From contig CM027377.1 of assembly GCA_015680905.1 (NCBI GenBank), forward strand, positions 15,648,501-15,712,500: a stretch of 64,000 nt of DNA. Direction: 5' to 3'. Position numbers and translations under genes: made by a program. The DNA comes from Coptis chinensis. Its lineage: Eukaryota > Streptophyta > Magnoliopsida > Ranunculales > Ranunculaceae. Shown here piece after piece: positions 34,260 to 45,645 of the stretch; position 1 is the stretch's first letter; each line of letters begins with the position of its first letter. The notes beneath the pieces are model-generated. The model was not told the DNA's origin and ran no database searches. It was given only the letters and a program-made list of their open reading frames with translations.

Positions 34260-36030
34260 ATGGAAGAACAATTAAAAGCTCTAGTAGATCAAATGAAGTT
34301 TCTACACGAATCATTTACCACGCTCCAGCAAGAGAACCAAGCTATGTGCGAACAAACCACCTCTAACAGTAACAAACTACCTCCAGACGCCATTGAAAAC
34401 AACGCAGTCATAGCCCTCACTACAACCACCAATCAACGACTAAAGGACTTCGCCCAGCAGTTGGAGAAGTCAAGTGAAAAAGCAAGCGCAACCCAGATAG
34501 TACAGAAGAGTCATACAAAGCGTCACCATTCACCATAGAAGTCAGGAACAAGCAGCCTCCCACTGATTTTATTCAGCCAAAGTTCCCATTATACGACGGT
34601 AGCTCGTGTCCAGGCCAGCACGTAGCTCGTTTCAGCCAAATCCTGACGCTCTGCTACAGCGCTCCAGACTTTGACTACCTCAAATGCAAACTCTTTCTAG
34701 CCAGCTTGAAAGACGGAGCATTAGACTGGTTCTACACGCTAACTTCTGATTCAATCCACAACTTTGACAAGCTGGACGAGACATTCGTAGCAGAGTTCAT
34801 CCACAACAGGAAGAAACAAGCTGACCTAGACTCGTTGTTCCAACTGAAGTAAGCACAAGGCGAGACTATTTGCGCTTTCTTAGGACGTTTCAAAAAGGAA
34901 CTGCTATCAATGGAGCCAGGCCTAAAGGACAGCTTTGCAACCTCGACATTCACCAACACCCTCCTAGACGACTCCGAGCTAGCAGGGTATCTCATGCGTA
35001 ACAAGCTAGAATGCTTAGACGACTTGTACCACATAGTCGACAAATACATTAAGTATGAAGAATGGATGGCCCAGCGCAAAGGCAAAGAAGTCCTCGCAAT
35101 CAGCGACAAACGGGGACCCAAAGAAAGCAACCAATACTCAGGCAACAACACGGAGCATTAGACTGGTTCTACACGCTAACTTCTGATTCAATCCACAACT
35201 TTGACAAGCTGGACGAGACATTCGTAGCAGAGTTCATCCACAACAGGAAGAAACAAGCCGACCTAGACTCGTTGTTCCAACTGAAGTAAGCACAAGGCGA
35301 GACTATTTGCGCTTTCTTAGGACGTTTCAAAAAGGAACTGCTATCAATGGAGCCAGGCCTAAAGGGGCGACTTTGCAACCTCGACATTCACCAACACCCT
35401 CCTAGACGACTCCGAGCTAGCAGGGTATCTCATGCGTAACAAGCTAGAATGCTTAGACGACTTGTACCACATAGTTGACAAATACATTAAGTATGAAGAA
35501 TGGATGGCCCAAATATGAAAGGCAAAGAAGTCCTCGCAATCAGCGACAAAACGGGGACCCAAAGAAAGCAACCAATACTCAGGCAACAACACGGAGCATT
35601 AGACTGGTTCTACACGCTAACTTCTGATTCAATCCACAACTTTGACAAGCTGGACGAGACATTCGTAGCAGAGTTCATCCACAACAGGAAGAAACAAGCC
35701 GACCTAGACTCGTTGTTCCAACCGGAAGTAAGCCTGGCGAGACTATTTGCGCTTTCTTAGGACGTTTCAAAAAGGAACTGCTATCAATAGAGCCAGACCT
35801 AAAGGACAGCTTTGCAACCTCGACATTCACCAACACCCTCCTAGACGACTCCGAGCTAGCAGGGTATCTCATGCGTAACAAGCTAGAATGCTTAGACGAC
35901 TTGTACCACATAGTCGACAAATACATTAAGTATGAAGAATGGATGGCCTAGCGCAAAGGCAAAGAAGTCCTCGCAATCAGCGACAAACGGGGACCCAAAG
36001 AAAGCAACCAATACTCAGGCAACAACAAGG
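34260..36030 (+). pseudogene. gag: gag of Ty3 element 2 with a tripled segment
   Basis: ATG at 34260 (MEEQLKALVDQMKFLHESF), a coiled-coil-like N-terminus, then a frameshift near 34510. The core reads FIQPKFPLYDGSSCPGQHVA and LKDGALDWFYTLTSDSI (34700-34760), followed by LGRFKKELLSMEPGLKDSF. A block of about 437 bp from CGGAGCATTAGACTGG is present three times, starting at 34714, 35151 and 35592, each ending near CAATACTCAGGCAACAACA. The unit length is not a multiple of three, and each copy carries a TAA or small indels, so the extra copies destroy the frame. Function as for other Gag proteins. Confidence 0.83.
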
Positions 36031-36128
36031 GCACAAACTCCCACAAGCCATCGTACACCAAAAGAGAATTCTCCAACTTCTCTAGGACGCCAAGCCATAT
36101 CCTGAAGAAGATATATACAACACCTTAC

Positions 36129-37080
36129 TTCAAACCAAACATCAACAACGTGATCGCAATATCAGGACGTCCATACTACTACTTCCACAAACTCCACCAC
36201 CATGACACCGATGAATGTTGGAGCCTCAAGCACTACCTCCAAGACTTAGTCGAAGAGGGAAAACTAAAAGATTTCCTGCCAGAAAACGACCTCAGGCATA
36301 AATTGAATGCCAACCGCAACAGAAGCAGGAGCCGTAGTCATGAATGACCTGCTCGTAGAAGGAGCAGAAGTAGAATAGCTCGACGATCTAAATTTCCTGG
36401 TCGGTCGAGGTATAACAAGCGACAGCACTCCTCCGATCATGACGAGGATAAGGTAATTCACATGATTACAAACACCTCTAATAACGAGACCTCCGGTCGT
36501 GAAAAGCGCAGACGCGTAGGAGCACTGCAAGAAATCTACCACTTATCCCACAAAGCTGAAGTGATCAGTCCTGCCAGCTCTCAAACCACGACTGCAATAT
36601 CATTCACTGAGGAAGATCTCGACAAGGTGTGCCTACTATACCCCATAATGATGCTCTGGTAGTGCACGTCAAGATCAACGGATGGACAGTCAAGAGTGTC
36701 CTAATTGATCCAGGCAGCTCTTGCGACATCCTCTTCTACCAAACATACAAGAATATGCACCTGCCAGACTCGGTGATGATAGAGTCAAATGCACCACTCT
36801 ATGGGTTCAATGATGACCGCACAGATGCCATTGGAGATGTCATCCAACCAGTCTCCATTAGAGAAAAAGATGACATGGTTAAGACCTCAACACGCTTCAG
36901 TGTGATTGATGTCAAGTCCTCATACACTGCCATCTTAGGACGGTGGATTCACAAGATCCAAGAAGTTCCATCAACCTTACACCAAGTCCTGCGGTTCCAC
37001 GGACCCCGAGGCATCATGGAGCTCAAAAGCAACCAACTAGAAACTCATCGATGTAATCAAGTAAGCACAACAACCAAGGC
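36129..37080 (+). pseudogene. Gag C-terminus and protease of Ty3 element 2
   Basis: 36150-36345 reads YYYFHKLHHHDTDECWSLKH, a residual zinc-finger-like CHH segment at the Gag C-terminus, followed by Arg/Ser-rich sequence. Protease follows: RRRVGALQEIYHLSH (36500), then VLIDPGSSCDILFYQTYKNM (36700), PLYGFNDD, FSVIDVKSSYTAILGRWIHK and PRGIMELKSNQLE. One frameshift lies near 36630. It shares the DPGSS variant with element 1, so DPGSS is a lineage trait rather than damage. Confidence 0.8.
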
Positions 37081-38693
37081 CAAAACTCAGGTTGTCCAGA
37101 CAAACGACATCCCAAAGCTACAAGATCCTCAAGCTTCTAGCCCTTTGGCATCAACAACAAATAAGCTCAAGGAAAAACAAGTACAAGTCGAACCTGGAGA
37201 GAAAGTCAATTTGGGCACAAATGATGACCCAAAATTTGTTTATGTAGGGGCTGATTTAGACCCCAAGCTCAAAGAGCAACTTGTCAATTTTCTATCTCTC
37301 AATAAAGATGTTTTTGATTGGTCGTATATCCATATGCCAGGAATCGACCCTCAGGTCGCTTGCCACAAATTAAATATAGATCCAACTATAAAGCCTATCA
37401 AACAACGACCTAGGAAATTAGCACTCAAATTTCAAAAAGCCATCAATGAAAAGATAGAAAAGATAAAAAATGTTGGATTCATCAGAGAAATCGAATACCC
37501 GACCTGGTTAGCTAATATTAATTGTAGCCGTTCCTAAGAAAAATAGCCAGGTATGACTCTGCATTGATTTCACCAACGTTAACAAACATTGCCCAAAAGA
37601 CAGCTTCCCCCTACCCCGAATTGACATACTGGTAGATAAAACTTGCGGACATAAACTTCTATCGTTTATGGACGCATATAGCGGATACAAGTAGATACCA
37701 CTTGCAGAAGAAAACCAGGAAAATACGTCCTTCATAACCGAACAAGGAACGTTTTGCTACAACGTCCTACCATTCGGCTTGAAGAACGCCGGCGTGACCT
37801 ACCAGAGACTTGTCATAAAAATATTTAAAGACTTGTTGGGCGACACTATGGAAGTCTACATAGACGACATTGTAGTCAAAAGTGCAAAAGCTGGCGACCA
37901 CATTTCTCACCTGCAAGAAGCCTTTGAAAGGCTGCGCCAAAACAAGATGAAGCTTAACCCAGCAAAGTGCTTATTTGGGGTTGCCTCAGGAAAATTCTTA
38001 GGATATCTCGTTTCACAAAGACGTATTGAAGCAAACCCATAACAGAAACAAGCTCTCCTTGAAATGCCAGAACCAACTTCCAAACACCAAATACACAAGC
38101 TATCTAGCATAGTTTCAGCCCTCAACAGATTCATCTCATGTGCATCTGACAAATGCAGACCGTTCCTACAAATACTAAATAAGGGCGCAACATTCACATG
38201 GACAGACAAATGTCATAAAGCTTTCAACAACCTGAAGGCTTACCTATCAACTCCGCCCGTCCTGTCCAAACCAAATGAAGGAGAAACATTGGGGCTTTAC
38301 CTTGCGACTACCGATTTTGCCATCAGCTCGGTCCTCTTTCGCAAAAGCGAGGGAATCGAAAAACCAGTCTATATCACCAGCAAGACATTGGCAGATTTAG
38401 AAAAGCATTACTCTCCAATTGAGAAAACAATGTTATTTTTGTTATACTCTGCTCACAAGTTTCGACCATACTTCCAGGCTCACGAGATCAAGGTCTTAAC
38501 ATATGTACCCATCAAGCAGGTCTTGAGTTTTACCAACAAAACAACCTGCATGGCTAAATGGGTTGAATAACTCAGAGAATATCACATCGAATTTTTTCCC
38601 AAAACGTCTCGCAAAGGTCAGGTCGTTGCCGATTTCCTTGCTGACTTCCCCGTTGAAGATATCAACTGGGAACCCGAGCCCATTACTTCACTC
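37081..38693 (+). pseudogene. pol: reverse transcriptase and RNase H of Ty3 element 2
   Basis: The frame open to 37537 holds FVYVGADLDPKLKEQLVNFL and IKQRPRKLALKFQKAINEKI. After a frameshift come CPKDSFPLPRID, SFMDAYSGYK with a stop in place of the Gln-type residue near 37692, LPFGLKNAGVTYQR and the catalytic YIDDIVVKS (37858). Thumb: KLNPAKCLFGV, then a stop at 38040. RNase H at 38064-38570: LSTPPVLSKPNEGETLGLYL, DFAISSVLF and YSAHKFRPYFQAH. A stop at 38568 is followed by QVVADFLADFPV. The end is cut by the hAT element. Confidence 0.86.
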
Positions 38694-39934
38694 TAGGGGT
38701 GGGCAATGGGCCGGGTCGGGCTAGCCCGGCCCTAAACATTTAAAGCCCTTCAGATATTAGGGCCGGGTCGGCCCAAACCCTAAAGTCGATAGGGCGGGTC
38801 GGGCCGGTCACAAGTCTAAATCTCAAGCCGACCACGACCCTAGCCCTCTTTAAGGAGGCTTTAGGGGTCGGGCTTTAAGCCTGGGCCTATATATTTTTCT
38901 TTTTTTACTACATCAGTTTAAAACTCATTTATATTACAAAATGTACAATAATCTACAAACTCAAAGTCCAACCAATCTAGTAATAATCCCGTATAAGTCC
39001 AAAATTTAAAATGCACATCCACAATCTAATGAACTCAAGTACATCGAGAGTTCGGAATTTGTTCTTCCTTGTACTCAAACCTCACTAAAATTACATTTAA
39101 CATTGAAATACATAGACAAATAATTATATTATCATTTTAAAGGAAGAAGTAATAGATATAAAGAAGAAACATAATAGTTTTGGTTAAGGGTCATGGAAGT
39201 TGTTAAACTATTTGTAATATCATAAATTATTTCTATAATAGATTCAAACAAATATAATATTACCTTTCTTCTAATTTAAAAGTGATTCAAGCTTTGTATA
39301 TGGAAATGAAAATATTGGCTTTTGAACAAGTGATGGAGAAAGGTTTGAGATTATAAATGTCATTTTTCTGACAAAGGGTGTTTTTGGTTTCTATGTTACA
39401 AATGTCCGCTCAGATTTTGCTTTAATGGTGTGGAAGGAAACCTTTAGTTTTAGACTTGGCTTGATGTGAATAAAAATATAATTTATAAGAAATAAGTGAG
39501 AAAAGAAATTGAGAATAATAAGTTATGGACTTTGACTTGATGATCAAAGGAATAAAGTCTTATTTTTTATTAGGCTAGTGCTCATTGTTCTTCATGGCTG
39601 CTAAGTTGACAAGTTTTTGTTATATAAAACAAGTTATTGGAAGTACCCTTGGGTGTAAGTGATAAATTACAAAGGACAATGTTATTTTAATTGAAAATAT
39701 TTAACAAAGAGTTGGACAATTATGGTATGTGTATTTATAGTGAAAGTATGAAACAGGGCCGGTTAGGGCTTGGTTAGGGTCGGGCCTATGTTTTAGAATC
39801 TTAACCCTAGCCCTGCCCTAGAAAGCATTAGGGCCGGGCCGGCCCGGCCCTAAACTCTGTGAGGGCTTTATAGGGCTTAGGGTCGGGTCGGTCAGGGCCG
39901 GGTTAGGGTCGTTAGGGCCAAATTCCCACCCCTA
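38694..39934. mobile_element. non-autonomous hAT element inside pol of Ty3 element 2
   Basis: Ends TAGGGGTGGGCAATGGGCC and, inverted, TAGGGGTGGGAATTTGGCC. Perfect 8-bp duplication CTTCACTC (38686-38693 and 39935-39942). Subterminal regions are dense in GGGCCGGG/CCCGGCCC words while the centre is AT-rich. 1241 bp with no transposase. Confidence 0.9.
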
Positions 39935-39942
39935 CTTCACTC

Positions 39943-40265
39943 CATCAACCAACCACCCTAGACACATGACACTTTTACGTAGATGGAGCTTGCAACAACA
40001 TCGGTAGTGGACTGGGGGCTGTGTTAACTTCACTAGAGGGAACCCAACTACAAAAGTAAATAAAGATCGATTTCGCAACATCTAACAACGAAGTGGAATA
40101 TGAAGCGTTAATCACAAGCCTCCGCATGACACAACAATTACAAGTATGAAAGCTCAAAACGTACAGTGACTCACAACTAATCGTCAAACAGATCACCAAA
40201 GAGTATGTGACAAATGGAGCAAACTTAGCCAAGTACGCTTAGGTCGTCAATGATATCATCAGCTA
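39943..40265 (+). pseudogene. second (archaeal-type) RNase H of Ty3 element 2
   Basis: Directly after the hAT insertion, the frame reads HFYVDGACNNIGSGLGAVL, IDFATSNNEVEYEALI and TYSDSQLIVKQITKEY, the extra RNase H of Tat elements. Stops lie after LQK, LQV and KYA. The DGS motif is changed to DGA. Confidence 0.78.
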
Positions 40266-40439
40266 GTTCACAACATTCTCCTTGGAACACATTCCCCAAG
40301 AGGATAACAGACAGCCTGACTTTCTTAGCCTAAAAAACCCAAGAGGCATGTCCCAGCACAGTTTACATTGACATCCTAGAGAGGCCCGCCTACCAACATG
40401 AAAGTGCCAACAGCCTCACGAACTTCCAGCCCTCATCCG

Positions 40440-41682
40440 AAGAAGAGATCACTCAATCTTGGATAAGCCCATTTCTAAAATTTATCTTACATGGCGAGCT
40501 CCCAGCAGAAGCAAAGAATGCTCGTGCTATACAATTTCGAGCTCCCAAATACACCGTGATCAATGGACAATTATTCCGTAAATCAGTCGGAAGACCCCAC
40601 CTAAGGTGCATAACTCCACGTAAAGGCCAACTCATCTTCGACGAAATTCACAAAGGCAAATGTGGCAACCATACATGAGCAAGATCTCTGGCTCATAAAG
40701 CAATCGCCCAAGGGTATTATTGGCCAGGCATGCACATTGAAGCATATAAGTATGTTTTAAAATGCTACCAATGTTAAACATTTGCCCACAACCACCTAAG
40801 TCCAGCATGGGAGTTGATCAACATAGCCAGTCCGTGGTCTTTTCATATCTAGGGGCTAGACATCATGGGACCATTTGTCCCACAAAAGAAAACAGGACTC
40901 AAATATGTCCTTGCAGCCATAGATTATTTCACCAAATGGGTTGAGGTAATCCCACTTGTTCAAGTCAAGAAAGTCTACGTCATCAGCTTCATATGGACCA
41001 ATATCATCACAAGATTTGGTCTACCCCACACCCTCATCATGGACAACAGAACCTAATTTTCCAGCACATAAGTCAAGGCATTCCTACAAAAGTGGCGTAT
41101 CACTTAAACTTTTTCTACTCCTAAATATGCACAAAGCAATGGCCAAGCAAAGGCCACAAACAAATCCATCAAGGAGAATTTCCAAAAGAAGTTGGAAAGC
41201 AAGAAAAGCTAATGGCTAGAATGACTCGAGAACATCTTATGGGCATACAGAACAACAGCCCGAGCCAGTACCAACGGGTCTCCTTTCATACTTTACTTCG
41301 GAACAGAAGCAGTAATACCATCAGAACTTACAATCACAACTACAAGTTCTGACATTGTCGAATTAGGAGAAAACGACAATATCTTATCCAAAGAAGTCAA
41401 CCTCCTAGAAGAGTGAAGGGAAAATACTGCAATATCCCTAGCTCAGTACCACCTAACCATCCAATGAGCTTACAACAAGAAGGTAGTCCCAAGATCTTTC
41501 CAAGCTAGTGACCTAGTCCTTAAAAAGACATTAGCACCAGCCAAGCTTGACCCAACTTGGGAAGGACCATACATAGTGCATAGAGTCGTTGGAAATGGAG
41601 CTTACTGGATCAAAACTCAGTTCGGTTATGTGCTTCCTCGACCTTGGAATACAACTTTACTCAAGCATTTTTACCAATAATT
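40440..41682 (+). pseudogene. integrase of Ty3 element 2
   Basis: HHCC: EIHKGKCGNHT and CYQC. Core: LDIMGPFVPQKKTGLKYVLA (first Asp), AAIDYFTKWVEVIPL, TRFGLPHTLIMDNRT (second Asp, then a stop). The catalytic Glu position reads NGQAKATNKSI, a Lys where element 1 has Glu. Then LENILWAYRTTARASTNGSP, SYNKKV-type sequence, PRSFQASDLVLKK, WEGPYIVHRVVGNGAYWIKT and PRPWNTTLLKHFY. At least eight stops are present, so it is inactive. Confidence 0.86.
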
Positions 41683-41802
41683 TTTCTCCAAATGTATCAA
41701 TCAATATGAATAAAATTTCATCAGCATTCCGCGTATAAATGTTCTCCTTACATTACATGAGTACCACGCATCTTGCAGTTGCTGCCCGATCTGGGATATC
41801 AA

Positions 41803-42135
41803 AGTAACCGACCTAACACTAATGCCAGGGTTAAGCACAACTCAACTATAATTACCATGCAAAAGTTAATTATCAATCAAATCCAATACACAGTCCCCCA
41901 AAAAGATCGCAAATCAACTTAACACCAATGCCAGGGTTAAGCACGATTCAACTATAATGGCCACGCAAAGGCTAATTATCAGTCAAATCTAATCCAATGT
42001 ACCCCAAAAGGACCACAAGTCAACTTAAGGCCTTTGAAAGGGTTAAGTTTTGCCTCAACTATAATTACCACTCAAAGGCTAATTATCAGTCAAAAATAAA
42101 TAAGAAGTTCCCCTAAAAGGAACCACTTAATCAAT
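41803..42135. repeat. 106-bp tandem repeats in Ty3 element 2
   Basis: Three units of about 106 bp, with landmarks AACACTAATGCCAGGG (about 41814), AACACCAATGCCAGGG (about 41920) and AAGGCCTTTGAAAGGG (about 42026), each followed by CAACTATAAT and GGCTAATTATCAGTCAAA. Same position as the 139-bp array of element 1, but unrelated sequence. Confidence 0.8.
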
Positions 42136-42699
42136 GCACACACCTAAAGACACGAAGAAACCTAGGTACCAACTACGTGCATCTATCAGATCGTCCATAA
42201 ACACTTACGACCTACAAACATCAGACGATCTACCAAAATATGACAGGTTGTCGAAATTACTACTATGCAGCACATGTCGTCAAATAACAAAACAAAAAGC
42301 AAGGGAAGCAATCACATTCATACAGAATTCACTAACAATCTCATCTCAAAATAAGTAATTTAACTACTTTAATTACTACAAATTCGGTTAAATACTAGAG
42401 GGCCCCAAGTTATCCTGGGAAAATGACCTTAGCATCCCCATCAAAAATTAAAGTTATCAGTATCAGCAATAAAAATAGTTCAATAAATTCACTCATCATC
42501 AAACACATCACAAGAAGAACAAAATCAGTTGACATGAGGCAGATTCTCCACATTCAAGGGGTCCAGTTGGCAGCCCTCTTCACCAATAGGGCCACTAGCC
42601 GGATCACCACTGGCATTAAGCACCGGTGGCGGCAAAGATCTTCATTATCGGACACGGAGCAAGACGACACCAGTCGGTTGGTAGATCAGGTCGTCTACT

Positions 42700-44773
42700 A
42701 GCATCTACAATAGTACTTTCTATAGTTACTGTTGCAGCCCCACTTTCAACAGACCTTTTGAGGGTTTTGTACTTACATTCTAGTTCTATGTAACCATCAT
42801 CTACTAGAACGTAGACATCACCACTCTCTACCAGATCGACCAGGTCGTGGTATTCATTCTAAGCTCCTTCAGCAATGGCCTGCAATTGTTTGCTCTCAGC
42901 AATCCAATGCGCTACCTCCACCCTTGAAGTCAAGAGATGGCTGCAATAAAGCCACCTTCCCAGCTAAATCTCTGACCTGAGCCCTTAGCCCCACCACCTC
43001 AGCTCGTTTCACCTCTTGCACAGCCACGAGTTTATCATAAGCTTCCTTGGCAACCTCCAACTCCTTCTTGTACAAATCAGAAATAGTTGCCATCTCTCTC
43101 AACTTCCTATACATCGCCAAAACCTGACAAGATAACAAAGTAAGTCAGGAGTCAATATCACAAAGTACAGAACAAATCGTAGGTCAGAGATAAACTTACA
43201 AAACACAGTGAGTGATCTATGTCTTTTAGGTTTGCCTCCAAATCCTTCCTAATCTCCAGCTGATGTCTATCTCCATCTAGAGCAATACTCTCCAGCAGTC
43301 CATTCGCAACCAGTGAAGACTTGAAACTACAGTCCCTATTTTTCACCAGTCGTGGAAACCAACTCACTGGGTCATAATAGGTGACCGTCCTATCCAGAAC
43401 GTCAGACTTGCCAGCCTTATCACCTTGGAAAGCACTTCCAGATCCTTTGCATTTTTGGGCAGTTGGCTCAGTGTCACTAGCCTTCTTCTTGGCCCTAGCA
43501 TCAGCCATACCAACATCAATGGCCAGCTCCTTCAGGTTCATCCTTTTCAAAGGAGCCCGACCGGATGAAGTATGACCTTCCACCATAACAGGTCATTCCT
43601 CAGACTCAAGTCGGGTCCTCTTCGCCCCCTCAGGCTCGCCACCCTCAGTCCACCTCTTCAATTGAGGCCTTCGAAATGGAGTGGGAGCATCACCACCTCC
43701 CCCAACACTCCCACCTCCACGACCTCCCCTATCACTCTCACCCACCTCTGCATGTCGTCTAGAAACAGGACGGCTACCAGAGCCTCCTCCAACCGTCCTA
43801 GCACCAGAAACAGGTCCCCCTCCTTTGATCCTCTCGATCCATCTCAGTATTCGAGCTTGAATTAGAGATCTAAAATACTAACTTTCGAGCCCTCTTCTTT
43901 TGCTCAACCTTCTTCCGGTTTATTTTCTCACCTCTGCGCTTCTTGAAGTAATGCGCAACCTCTCCCAAGACAGATCGTTTCTCCTCCCAACTCAAGCAAG
44001 CAAACTCTTCTATTGCTCCGGTTTTCGTACGCCCACGAATAGCAACCTCTGCAAAACAAAAAAGTTGTCAGAATGTTCAAATATCAACTACCCTACATAC
44101 ACTACAACCTATAACATAACGACCTATCATCCTATTTTATAGTACAATTTGCCAACTCCCAGTGAGAAGGACATTAATTACCCACAACCAGTAAGGGCCT
44201 ACGCCCCAATATAATCCTCCTTACTCACACCTACAATCACAGTAGATTTACTCTTTCTCACCTGCAAACAAAAATTCATAGCAGACGACCTCTTCACCTA
44301 AAAATGCTCAAGCACATCCGATAAACAGATGTTATAACTCCTATCATTCAACAAATCTAACACATGAAAAACTCTCCAACTATTCCCTATGAACTGACAA
44401 GGGGCTTTTCCACAAAAGTTCAAAAACTCTATAGTAAGACATGAGAACGGTAATCTCATCCCAGCCTTCAACTGACCATAACAAGTCGCAACACTCCTAT
44501 CCCGAGGAACGTAATCCTAGCCAAACATATTCCTCTCTCCACTCAAGTTGTATCAGTTAAATCAAAGTCCACCCAACCAAACTTTTCCCTCAAAGCAACA
44601 GTACAATCTACCGACCTAGGTACCACCTCCTCAACCATCGTCTCCAATGAGAAAGACGATGACACCTCCTCTCCACTACGCGCCCTAACACCACCATCTC
44701 CATCACTCACAGTTGTCTCTCTCCATTGATCCAATGCAACTTCCCCACTCAAACTACCACTAGTAATCAACAT
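42700..44773 (-). pseudogene. antisense gene of Ty3 element 2 (putative gypsy-type transposon domain plus coiled coil)
   Basis: First exon from 44773: an acidic, Ser-rich start (MLITSGSLSGEVALDQW), then, after a frameshift near 44540, MRLPFSCLTIEFLNFCGKAP, NSWRVFHVLDLLND and VKRSSAMNFCLQ, the same domain as in element 1 (PF04195-like by pattern). Exon 2 near 44050-43890 reads EEFACLSWEEKRSVLGEVAH then a Lys/Arg-rich tail. Exon 3 (about 43586-43200) has RDCSFKSSLVANGLLESIAL. Exon 4 (about 43138-42700) is a coiled coil (KKELEVAKEAYDKLVAVQEV). Exon borders match those of element 1. Several stops are present. Confidence 0.62.
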
Positions 44774-45155
44774 GACAAAAGCAAAAAGGAAACAAAAAGA
44801 TCTAATTTTTTAGATCAAAACAGACACAACTGAAGACGAAAAGTTGGAAAGTTTTTGTTTTTTCTCTTTCTCTACTTTTTCTTCTTTTGTGTTGATAGAA
44901 TGAGGAAATGAAAGATCGCCAGACACTAAACCTTTCAGCTGCACAAATCTCGAAAAGAAACAAAATGTTTTACCTTCCCCACCAAATACAATCATAACCT
45001 CGCCCACAAACCTGCCACGAGTTGGGCCCATGGATCAGATCCAAACAGTTCTCACACATTTTCCAAAAAAATTCAAACAAACCAGATGTGTGACACGTGT
45101 TAAAAGCTTTATTTTATCTTTTCTTTTCACTACACCGCTATCTAAAAAAATAAAT

Positions 45156-45171
45156 AAAATAAAGGGGGATG
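45156..45171 (+). other. polypurine tract of Ty3 element 2
   Basis: AAATAAAGGGGGATG directly precedes the 3' LTR. Confidence 0.7.
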
Positions 45172-45645
45172 TGTAAGTACCTTCCGTTCTCAAACCATTC
45201 ACTACAAAGACACGCGGTGTCAGTCATTATCTTCACAAATTTCATTATATCCCTAGGTCGTACTACGCCACCAGGATGTAACAACGACCCAAACTCAGGT
45301 CGTCCCAAATATCAGATACAACCATATTTGAAAACAAATGATCTACCGCGATCTTGAAGCTCAGACAACACACCAATGAAAGAGACATTTACTTTGTAAC
45401 AGCAAAAATAATGACAGGTCATCAAGATAGCACAAAATATGGATCGACACTTAATAACGGCCTGGAGCAAAAAAGGAAGGTCAGCTCAAACATCTATAAG
45501 TGGAGAGAGATGAACTACATAAGACTTGATTGAAGTTCACCCAAGAAACTTGATACGTAGGCAGCTCTTATCCCAAGAAAGAGTGTAGTAGTCATTCCCT
45601 ATCAACCTCAACATCAGGTCGTAGATATAAATCCACACCTCTATA
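45172..45645 (+). repeat. 3' LTR of Ty3 element 2
   Basis: 474 bp, TGTAAGTACC to CTCTATA. The terminal CA of the 5' copy is TA here. Confidence 0.88.

Larger units (their letters stand above)
33710..45645 (+). mobile_element. Ty3/gypsy LTR retrotransposon, Tat-type (element 2)
   Basis: LTRs start TGTAAGTACC and end CTACA (left) or CTATA (right). The 5-bp duplication TATAT lies at 33705-33709 and 45646-45650. About 11.9 kb including a 1.24-kb hAT insertion and a tripled gag segment. Domain order, DPGSS protease, dual RNase H, primer site and antisense gene match element 1, but the LTRs and much of the DNA differ, so it is a different family in the same lineage. Pol has many stops. Confidence 0.92.
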
